Source: CAZAQB01 sp964487155
GTDB lineage: Bacteria; Pseudomonadota; Gammaproteobacteria; Nitrococcales; Nitrococcaceae
Reading direction: 5' to 3'
DNA length: 7,182 nucleotides
NCBI GenBank assembly: GCA_964487155.1
Contig: CAZAQB010000164.1
Location: 1 to 7,182, forward strand
The notes below the pieces were generated by a model. The model saw only the letters and a list, made by a program, of their open reading frames with translations, did not search any database and was not told where the DNA came from. Positions within the stretch are counted from its first letter, which is position 1; each line of letters begins with the position of its first letter. Both the position numbers and the translations under genes were made by a program. Of this stretch, positions 1-4,820 are shown piece by piece.

Positions 1-405
1 GTCCCGGCTCTCGTAGCAGCCGCTGCCGGCCAGGTTCTGGGTGTTGTAGGTGATCTGGATCACCCGCACCCCCAGGCGGTGGAACAGCGGGAGGTAGTCG
101 AGGCGGTCCTCGATGCCGGAGCTGTTCTGCCAGCCCAGGATGATGCCGGTGCGGCCCTCTTCGCGGGCCCGGCGCAGGTCGGCGAGCTCGTGCACCGGAC
201 GGATCAGGTCGGCGTGCCGCGCGAAGTGGCCGTACCAGGCGGCGATCTGGTCCAGCGTGCCGCGCAGCCCCTCCCACACGCAGCAGGTGCAGTTGGCGGC
301 ACTCACCCCGCCCCGGCGCAGATCCTCGAACAGCTCACGGCTCCAGCGGCCGATCACCAGGCCATCGACCACCAGCGCGTCGCGGTGCAGGTCTGAGGGA
401 TCCAT
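1..405 (-). CDS. M19 (renal/membrane dipeptidase-like) family protein, N-terminal part only
   Basis: This is the first 135 codons of a leftward gene that continues past base 1. The ATG at 405-403 is preceded by GGAG five bases upstream, and the frame is open to the window edge. The fragment begins MDPSDLHRDALVVDGL and contains FEDLRRGGVSAANCT, a TGIILGWQN strand around residues 86-94, and GVRVIQITYNTQNLAGSGCYE near its end. This succession fits the first third of the M19 TIM barrel, normally a zinc-dependent dipeptidase. However, the family's usual Asp-x-His-x-Asp at the first strand reads Asp-Gly-Leu-Val-Ile here (residues 14-18), and the bridging Glu of the later strand appears to be Gln93. 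From memory, pseudomonads carry a similar non-canonical M19 protein near glycine-betaine/dimethylglycine catabolism genes, so a role with methylated amines or their peptides is possible. That role is inference. The gene is divergent from the GcvT-like/MTHFR operon, which suggests a shared pathway. Confidence 0.88.
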   Translation of the reverse strand, partial: MDPSDLHRDALVVDGLVIGRWSRELFEDLRRGGVSAANCTCCVWEGLRGTLDQIAAWYGHFARHADLIRPVHELADLRRAREEGRTGIILGWQNSSGIEDRLDYLPLFHRLGVRVIQITYNTQNLAGSGCYESRD

Positions 406-658
406 GGCATCTCCGGTTGCAGGGCGCAGCATCTGGCGCTCCGAGCCGAAGGCCCGCAGCCACCGACACGCTAAGCCAAGGCGGTGGGACGGTTGTGCCC
501 GGGACGACCGGCTTTTGCCTCGCGGCGACACCGCCGGCGCAGGTGGCGTCCACACGCAAGTGACCGTCGCCGCCTACCCGCTCCGGATGCTGCGCGGTGG
601 CTAGGGTGATTCTGAACAGGGCGCACGGCGCCAGGTTTCGCGTCAGAGGAGTACCGGG
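406..658. promoter_or_regulatory. Divergent intergenic spacer with candidate operator palindromes
   Basis: This 253-bp non-coding spacer must hold the promoters of the M19 gene (leftward) and the GcvT-like operon (rightward). No convincing -35/-10 pair is visible on either strand. Two symmetrical sequences stand out. One is a 6-bp inverted repeat, CCACCG at 460-465 and CGGTGG at 482-487. The other is an imperfect 19-bp palindrome at 491-509, where GGTTGTGCC pairs with GGGACGACC at 7 of 9 positions around a central C. Either could bind a regulator shared by both transcripts, but in DNA this GC-rich short palindromes also arise by chance. No riboswitch or RNA gene was recognised. Confidence 0.3.
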
Positions 659-1855
659 ATGGCCCAGTCAGTCGAGGAATTCCACAGCAAAACCCCGGCA
701 GCCGAGGTGCTGCTGTACCCGCGGATCCGCAAGTCGCCGTACTTCTACGCCCACCGCCGCCACGGGGTGAAGAAGTACAGCGTCTACAACCACCACTACC
801 ACGCCCGGCTGTACACGGATCCGGTGGACGAGTACTGGGCCCTGGTCAATCACGTCACCCTGTGGGACGTGGGCGTGGAGCGCCAGATCGAGATCGCCGG
901 CCCCGACGCCTTCCGGTTCACCAACCTGCTGGTCCCGCGGGATATGAGCAAGTGCAAGGTGGGCCAGTGCAAGTACGTGTTCGTCACCGCACCGGACGGC
1001 GGCATCATCAACGACCCGGTGCTGCTGCGCCTGGAGGAGAACCGCTTCTGGCTGTCGCTGGCGGACAGCGACGTCATGCTCTGGGCCCAGGGCGTGGCCT
1101 ACAACTCGGGCCTGGACGTCAGCATCCGCGAGGTGGATGTGGCGCCGGTACAGGTGCAGGGGCCGAAGGCCAAGCAGGTGATGGTGGACCTGTTCGGCGA
1201 GCAGGTGCTGGCGCTGCCCTACTACTACTGCATGGAGGCGCAGCTCGACGGCATGCGCATGGTCATCTCGCGCACTGGCTACAGCGCGGAGATCGGCTAC
1301 GAGATTTACCTGTACGACGCCATGGCCAACGGCGAGAGGCTCTGGAACCGGGTGTTCGAGGCCGGCCGGCCCTACCAGATGCAGGTCATCGGGCCCTGCC
1401 ACATCCGCCGCATCGAGGGCGGCATCCTCGCCTTCGGCTGCGACATCTGGTATGACACCAACCCCTTCGAAGTGGGCATGGGCTACGACTGGATGGTGGA
1501 TCTGCGCGGCGATGACGACTTCATCGGCCGCGCCGCCCTGGAGCGCATCAAGGCCGAGGGCGTCTCCCGCAAGCTGGTGGGCATCGAAATCGACGGCCCC
1601 AGCGTCGGCTACTTCACCGACGGTTCCATGATCGACGTGTTCCCGGTCCACGACCTGCAGGGCGAGCGGGTGGGAAAGGTCACCTCCGCCTGCCGCTCGC
1701 CCCGGCTGGAGAAGAACATCGGCCTCGCCATGGTGCCCATCCGGCATGCCGAGCTGGGCTCGGAACTGCTGGTGGACACCCAGAGCGGCCGGCAGCCGGC
1801 GCGGGTGGTGGAGAAGCCGTTCTACGACCCCCGCAAGCACACCCCCAAGGGCTGA
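659..1855 (+). CDS. GcvT/DmdA-like tetrahydrofolate-dependent aminomethyltransferase or demethylase
   Basis: This 398-residue protein belongs to the glycine-cleavage T-protein (COG0404) superfamily, whose members move a methyl or methylene group from a substrate to tetrahydrofolate in the cytoplasm. The folate-binding domain starts near residue 58 (EYWALVNHVTLWDV, matching the usual 'LFDVSHMG' region). It includes DGGIINDP with the conserved Asp at D119, and RTGYSAEIGYEIYL at 205-218, which is the family's RTGYTGExGFE signature. The C-terminal barrel carries NPFEVGMGYDWMVDL, DFIGRAALERI and GKVTSACRSP. Compared with GcvT it has a Tyr/His-rich N-terminal extension (residues 28-52). The rest resembles the branch that includes DMSP demethylase DmdA and the O-demethylase LigM more than housekeeping GcvT, and no gcvH or gcvP is adjacent. 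The substrate is unknown: DMSP, a methylated glycine or another methyl donor are all possible. AGAGGAG at 645-651 lies 7 nt before the ATG. The next gene begins 10 nt after the stop, so the two form an operon. Confidence 0.93.
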   Translation: MAQSVEEFHSKTPAAEVLLYPRIRKSPYFYAHRRHGVKKYSVYNHHYHARLYTDPVDEYWALVNHVTLWDVGVERQIEIAGPDAFRFTNLLVPRDMSKCKVGQCKYVFVTAPDGGIINDPVLLRLEENRFWLSLADSDVMLWAQGVAYNSGLDVSIREVDVAPVQVQGPKAKQVMVDLFGEQVLALPYYYCMEAQLDGMRMVISRTGYSAEIGYEIYLYDAMANGERLWNRVFEAGRPYQMQVIGPCHIRRIEGGILAFGCDIWYDTNPFEVGMGYDWMVDLRGDDDFIGRAALERIKAEGVSRKLVGIEIDGPSVGYFTDGSMIDVFPVHDLQGERVGKVTSACRSPRLEKNIGLAMVPIRHAELGSELLVDTQSGRQPARVVEKPFYDPRKHTPKG

Positions 1856-1865
1856 GGAACACGCC

Positions 1866-2789
1866 ATGAGTGCCGTCCTGTCGACCGCCGCTGCCCCGGC
1901 GCAGGCCTATGCCGCGCTCGCCGAGCCGCGCTTCGAGCTGATCCCCATCAAGGGCATGCTGGAGCAGGCGGCGGCCCTGCCCCCGGGCAGCCGGGTCAGC
2001 GTTACCTGCTCTCCCAAATTGGGGCTGGAGCGCACCCTGGAGACCGCTATCGCGCTGCGGGAGCGGGGTTTCCAGGTGGTGCCCCACCTGGCTGCCCGGC
2101 TGGTGCAGGACGGCGGCCACCTGGCGGAGCTGCTGGAGCGGCTGGCCCGGGCCGGACTCGCCGAGGTGTTCCTGGTGGGCGGCGACTCGCCGCAACCGGC
2201 CGGGAAGTTCGCCGGGGTCCTCTCCCTGCTGGAGGCCATGGACGATGCGGACCATCGGCCAGCCCGGATCGGCGTGACCTGCTACCCCGAGGGCCACGCC
2301 AGCATCCCGGCGCAGGTGCTGAGCGCCGCGCTGGGGGCCAAGGTCCGCCATGCCGACTACATGGTGAGCCAACTCTGCTTCGAGTCGGGACCGATCCTGG
2401 AGTGGCTGGCCGCCACCCGGGCGGGCGGCGTCGGGCTGCCGCTGTACGTGGGCCTCCCGGGGGTCATGGACGCCCGCCGGCTGTGGTCGATCGCCCTGCA
2501 GATCGGACTTGGCACCTCCACCCGCGTGCTGCGCCGCAACTCCAGCATGCTGGGCCGCCTGCTGGGGCCCGAGTACCAACCCGACGATCTGATCTGGGAA
2601 CTGGCGGAGCCCCTGGGCGAGCCGGCACTGGGCTTCGCCGGCTTCCATCTCAACACCTTCAACCAGGTGCGGGCCCTGGAGCAGTGGCGCGCCGCCATGC
2701 TGGCCCAGTTCCGGGGCTGGTACGGAGAGGCAGTGCTGGAGACCCAGGCGCAGCCCGAGCCGCTGCCGGTTCTCGCGGCGCAGCCCTAG
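1866..2789 (+). CDS. MetF-like methylenetetrahydrofolate reductase
   Basis: This 307-residue flavoprotein-type TIM barrel would interconvert 5,10-methylene- and 5-methyl-tetrahydrofolate. Landmarks in order are: FELIP at residues 23-27, with E24 matching the catalytic Glu of MetF's FEFFPP; VPHLAARL (about 77-84); VGGDSPQPAGKF with D107, matching the RGD/LPPGSGK region; GVTCYPEGH, the YPExH flavin-site strand; QLCFESGPILEWL; LPLYVGLPG, matching 'IPGILP'; and FHLNTFNQ near the C-terminus, matching the family's FYTLNR. It is divergent from housekeeping MetF but of similar length. The ATG at 1866 is chosen because GAGGA (1854-1858) overlaps the upstream stop codon at 7-nt spacing, which implies translational coupling. 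Its pairing with a GcvT-like methyltransferase suggests it oxidises the methyl-THF made by that enzyme rather than serving methionine synthesis. This is an inference from context. The stop codon lies inside the CTAG that begins the 167-bp hairpin repeat. Confidence 0.92.
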   Translation: MSAVLSTAAAPAQAYAALAEPRFELIPIKGMLEQAAALPPGSRVSVTCSPKLGLERTLETAIALRERGFQVVPHLAARLVQDGGHLAELLERLARAGLAEVFLVGGDSPQPAGKFAGVLSLLEAMDDADHRPARIGVTCYPEGHASIPAQVLSAALGAKVRHADYMVSQLCFESGPILEWLAATRAGGVGLPLYVGLPGVMDARRLWSIALQIGLGTSTRVLRRNSSMLGRLLGPEYQPDDLIWELAEPLGEPALGFAGFHLNTFNQVRALEQWRAAMLAQFRGWYGEAVLETQAQPEPLPVLAAQP

Positions 2790-2952
2790 CAGCCTGTCGG
2801 ACTTAGGTGCCCGTCGCGAGCCGAGTGGGAGAGCGAGGTCAGTTTTTCGATCGTTTGAGGAGAATAGCCGTAGCTATTTGACGAAAAGGATCGGAAAAAT
2901 GGGCCGCTATCCCGCCGGCGCAGTAGGAGCCTCAAGTCCGACAGGCTGCTAG
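2786..2952. repeat. 167-bp MITE-like hairpin element with 19-bp terminal inverted repeats
   Basis: The ends are perfect 19-bp inverted repeats: CTAGCAGCCTGTCGGACTT at 2786-2804 and its reverse complement at 2934-2952. Inside them the two arms remain imperfectly complementary, for example GTTTTTCGATCGTTT (2842-2856) against ACGAAAAGGATCGGAAAAAT. They close on an apical stem AATAGC (2863-2868), loop CGTA, GCTATT (2873-2878), so the whole element can fold into one long hairpin centred near 2870. It has an A/T-rich core unlike the surrounding DNA and no coding capacity. CTAG at both outer ends could be a target duplication, or part of the terminal repeat. The structure fits a non-autonomous miniature transposable element or another dispersed intergenic hairpin. 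It follows the MTHFR stop directly and could act as a transcription terminator or mRNA 3'-end stabiliser. The insertion-sequence family was not identified. Confidence 0.8.
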
Positions 2953-2995
2953 CCCCCTGCCTGAGGCCCTCCGGCGCCGGGCGCGGAGGATCGGT

Positions 2996-3021
2996 CCCGG
3001 AGCCTTGGTGTAGACTCCGGG
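2996..3021 (+). promoter_or_regulatory. Inverted repeat with -10-like TAGACT just upstream of the TIGR02444 gene
   Basis: CCCGGAG (2996-3002) and CTCCGGG (3015-3021) are perfect 7-bp inverted repeats separated by 12 nt, ending 3 nt before the ATG at 3025. A -10-like hexamer TAGACT (3011-3016) overlaps the right arm. There is no good -35 at the proper distance and only a weak G-rich ribosome-binding site. The arrangement could be an operator over a promoter giving a very short leader, or an mRNA hairpin near the start codon. The evidence is positional only. Confidence 0.3.
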
Positions 3022-3024
3022 GCC

Positions 3025-3606
3025 ATGAGTTCGACCCCCCACGACCTGGACCTCGCGGCCGAATCCGACCGGCTCTGGGAGTTCGCCGTCTGCGTGTACC
3101 GGCAGGAGGCCGTGAAGCAGGCCTGCCTCAGCATCCAGGCCCGCTACGGGCTCAGCATCAGCCTGCTGCTGGGCGTCATCTGGGCCGGGGCCGAGGGCTA
3201 TGGCCGCCTGGGGGCGACCGAACTGGAGACCAGCGTGCGCCGGGGCCTGGAATGGCACCGGGAGGTGATCGAGCCGATGCGGGCCCTGCGCCGGCGCTTG
3301 CGCCAGGGTCCGCCGCCGGGACTGGAACGGCGTACCGAAGCCCTGCGCCAGGGGGTGCTCTCGCAGGAACTGGAGGCGGAGCGCATCCAGCAACGGCTGC
3401 TGCTGGAGGATTTCGTGGCCGGCCAGCCGGCCGGTGATGAACGCTGGCGGGACGCCGCCCGCAACGCCGCTCTGCTGACCCGCAAGAGCTGCCCGCGGCC
3501 CGAGCCGGAGGCCCTGGAAGCGCTCGGCACCATCCTGGGCGCGGTGTTCCCCGACATCGACGCCCACAGCCTGGCCCAGGAGGCCGGCGCCGGCTGGGCG
3601 GGGTGA
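3025..3606 (+). CDS. TIGR02444 / DUF2390 family protein of unknown function
   Basis: This 193-residue, probably cytoplasmic and largely helical protein has no signal peptide or membrane segment. The recognisable block is LWEFAVCVYRQEAV (residues 17-30), then QACLSIQARYGLSISLLLGVIWAG (32-55). This is the 'LW-FA...Y...GV..ACL.LQ...G.DVNLLL...W' pattern of the TIGR02444 family, found widely in gammaproteobacteria and without an assigned biochemical function. The middle (about 75-135) is rich in Arg, Glu and Leu with heptad-like spacing. The ATG at 3025 is the first start in frame and places the conserved block near the N-terminus, as usual for the family. The ribosome-binding site is weak, and the gene is isolated from the upstream operon by the hairpin element. 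The next gene is convergent. Confidence 0.82.
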   Translation: MSSTPHDLDLAAESDRLWEFAVCVYRQEAVKQACLSIQARYGLSISLLLGVIWAGAEGYGRLGATELETSVRRGLEWHREVIEPMRALRRRLRQGPPPGLERRTEALRQGVLSQELEAERIQQRLLLEDFVAGQPAGDERWRDAARNAALLTRKSCPRPEPEALEALGTILGAVFPDIDAHSLAQEAGAGWAG

Positions 3607-3693
3607 GCCGGGCGGGAGCCAAGACCCGGGGCTACGGCTGGCGGTATCCCGCGCCGTGCCGCGGCCCGGGGCGCCGGCGACAACCCGCCGTAG

Positions 3694-3818
3694 GGCAGGT
3701 TGCGAAGAAACCTGCCATGGGCGCTGGGATGGGTGCCTCGGGTTGGGCCTGGCGGGGCACGCGGGTGTCTGCGGTGGCGTTTGCCACGCTGACCCCCACG
3801 TTTGTTCGCAACGTGGGG
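3694..3818. repeat. Paired hairpins with near-complementary loops (copy 1)
   Basis: Hairpin one is GGCAGGTT (3694-3701), loop GCGAAGA, AACCTGCC (3709-3716). Hairpin two is CCCCACGTT (3794-3802), loop TGTTCGC, AACGTGGGG (3810-3818). Both stems are perfect. The second loop is the reverse complement of the first except at one position, so the hairpins are inverted versions of one motif (TTGCGAA-x-AAA) carried on different stems. A smaller stem GTGGC-GTTT-GCCAC lies at 3774-3787, and CCGTAG/CTACGG flank the pair. No U-run follows either hairpin, so neither is a classical intrinsic terminator, though read-through from either flanking gene could be slowed. Confidence 0.75.
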
Positions 3819-3918
3819 CTACGGCGGCGGCATCCCGGGCCGTGCCGAGACCCGGGCTACGGCTGGCGGTATCCCGCGCCGTGCCGCGGCCCGGGGCGCC
3901 GGCGACAACCCGCCGTAG

Positions 3919-4043
3919 GGCAGGTTGCGAAGAAACCTGCCATGGGCGCTGGGATGGGTGCCTCGGGTTGGGCCTGGCGGGGCACGCGGGTGTCTGCGGT
4001 GGCGTTTGCCACGCTGACCCCCACGTTTGTTCGCAACGTGGGG
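3919..4043. repeat. Paired hairpins with near-complementary loops (copy 2)
   Basis: Exact repetition of the hairpin pair, shifted by 225 bp: stems at 3919-3926/3934-3941 and 4019-4027/4035-4043. It is base-for-base identical to copy 1 and lies nearest the 3' end of the convergent DnaJ-related gene. Confidence 0.75.
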
Positions 4044-4092
4044 CTACGGCGGCGGCATCCCGGCCCAGTGAGACCGGGACGGAACCGGCCCG

Positions 4093-4671
4093 CTACTTGA
4101 GACCCAGATCTGCCATGGCCTGGTGCAGGCGCTGCAGCATGGCGCCGTCGCCGCCGCGGTCCGGATGGTGGCGCATGGCCAGGCGGCGGTAGCGGCGGCG
4201 GATGTCGGGGGCGGACACCGGGTCCTCCAGGCCCAGCACTGTGAGGGCGTCCTCCCGCCGGCGATCCCGGCCCAGCCGCCTCCAGAACTGATCCAGCAGT
4301 TCGGCGACGGCGCCCCGGTCGTAGCGCTCCAGGTTGGCCGGATCCAGGTAGAAGGCGGCCAGGGGATCCGGCTCCGCCAGAGCTCCGGTGGCCTCGGCCA
4401 GGGGGCGCAGGGCAATCTTCAGACAGTGGATCTCCAGGTCTTCACCCTGGGCAGCCAGGCGTTTTCGGAGGCGGTGCAGCCCATGGAACAGGATGAAGTG
4501 GGTGCGGTAGAGCACCAGCGGATCGTGCAGCCGCAGCCCGGGCGGGAACTCCGGCAGGTCGCCCCGTTCCCGCAGCGCCCGGATCAGCGCCGCCTCGTCG
4601 AGCCCGGCCGGATGGCGGCGCAGCACATCCAGCAGCGGCTCCAGCAGATAGTCGCGCGACGCGGTGGGCAT
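4093..4671 (-). CDS. DnaJ-related protein with C-terminal J-domain
   Basis: This 192-residue protein starts MPTASRDYLLEPLLDVLRRHPAGLDEAALIRAL. Residues from about 5 to 135 match the 'DNAJ-related' N-terminal region (helical, with LYRTHFILFHGLHRLRKRL and a short acidic LDPANLERYD segment). The C-terminal 50 residues form a J-domain: ALTVLGLEDPVSAPDIRRRYRRLAMRHHPDRGGD, with the invariant HPD at 169-171. A J-domain stimulates the ATPase of a DnaK/Hsp70 partner. This family lacks the Gly/Phe and zinc regions of true DnaJ, so it is probably a specialised co-chaperone with an unknown client. A longer open frame extends upstream to 4902, but the ATG at 4671 is preferred: the family begins here, and the upstream part has unrelated composition and overlaps priA. 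The gene is divergent from priA and convergent with the TIGR02444 gene. Confidence 0.88.
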   Translation of the reverse strand: MPTASRDYLLEPLLDVLRRHPAGLDEAALIRALRERGDLPEFPPGLRLHDPLVLYRTHFILFHGLHRLRKRLAAQGEDLEIHCLKIALRPLAEATGALAEPDPLAAFYLDPANLERYDRGAVAELLDQFWRRLGRDRRREDALTVLGLEDPVSAPDIRRRYRRLAMRHHPDRGGDGAMLQRLHQAMADLGLK

Positions 4672-4677
4672 GGCGCC

Positions 4678-4683
4678 ACTATA
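4678..4683 (-). promoter_or_regulatory. -10-like TATAGT for the DnaJ-related gene
   Basis: On the minus strand TATAGT lies six bases before the ATG at 4671, in an otherwise very GC-rich stretch. If used it would give a leaderless or very short-leader transcript, which fits the absence of a ribosome-binding site there. No matching -35 hexamer is seen at 16-18 nt, so this is tentative. Confidence 0.28.
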
Positions 4684-4710
4684 ACGGCGCAGCGGGCGGG
4701 CTTCCGCCAC

Positions 4711-4730
4711 CTGTTCACAGTTTATCCACA
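4711..4730 (+). promoter_or_regulatory. DnaA-box pair in the dnaJ-related/priA divergent spacer
   Basis: TTATCCACA at 4722-4730 is the exact high-affinity DnaA-box consensus (TTATNCACA). CTGTTCACA at 4711-4719, in the same orientation two bases before it, matches at seven of nine positions. A third near-box, CTGTCCACA, is at 4885-4893 inside the annotated start of priA. Because the spacer separates a replication-restart gene from a co-chaperone gene, DnaA control of one or both promoters is conceivable. A single perfect nonamer can also occur by chance, and the region is not AT-rich enough to resemble an origin. Confidence 0.42.
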
Positions 4731-4809
4731 GCCGCGGAGTGTCCCCGCTCCCGGCGCGGGCAGCAGCCAATTCCGGGCCACAACCCCGCTGTCGCCCGTA
4801 GGCTTCTGA

Positions 4810-4819
4810 TTCTGCAGAA
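4810..4819. promoter_or_regulatory. 10-bp palindrome immediately before the priA ATG
   Basis: TTCTGCAGAA is a perfect palindrome ending one base before the annotated ATG. It occupies the place where a ribosome-binding site would be expected and contains none. It could be a small operator, or a sign that the real translation start is elsewhere. Confidence 0.25.
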
Positions 4820-4820
4820 A

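Larger units (their letters stand above)
3631..4063. repeat. Perfect tandem duplication, 225-bp period, in convergent spacer
   Basis: The segment starting GCTACGGCTGGCGGTATCCC at 3631 begins again at 3856. The two copies read identically for 208 bp (3631-3838 and 3856-4063) before copy 2 diverges. Each unit has a mosaic layout: a sub-repeat of about 42-44 nt of the type GGGCTACGG...GCATCCCGGGCCGTGCC (copies near 3628-3671, 3815-3856, 3854-3896 and a diverged one near 4040-4078) flanking a core of about 145 nt. Unequal recombination between these sub-repeats readily explains the duplication. The stretch lies between the convergent TIGR02444 and DnaJ-related genes. Some reading frames stay open across it only because 225 is a multiple of three. 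I regard it as non-coding intergenic repeat DNA. Confidence 0.9.

Noticed and set aside
79..604. Plus-strand frames over the M19 gene and the divergent spacer
   Set aside because: The minus strand gives a clear M19 family match with a ribosome-binding site. The plus-strand translations have no family features.
668..1867. 399-codon open frame antisense to the GcvT-like gene
   Set aside because: The His/Val/Ala/Leu-rich translation is the usual shadow of a high-GC3 gene. The plus strand has a clear family match and ribosome-binding site.
3631..4063. CRISPR array
   Set aside because: There are only two long copies, 225 bp apart and identical throughout, with no short regular repeats separated by unique spacers.
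3603..4192. Plus-strand frames of 165 and 178 codons across the duplicated repeat, one starting with a GTG overlapping the upstream stop
   Set aside because: They are open only because GC-rich DNA has few stops and the repeat period is a multiple of three. The translations are internally duplicated Gly/Arg/Pro-rich sequence matching no family, and the hairpin structure explains the DNA better.
4672..4820. Chromosomal or plasmid replication origin
   Set aside because: Only one perfect DnaA box, no AT-rich unwinding region or iterons, and no dnaA or rep gene in the window.
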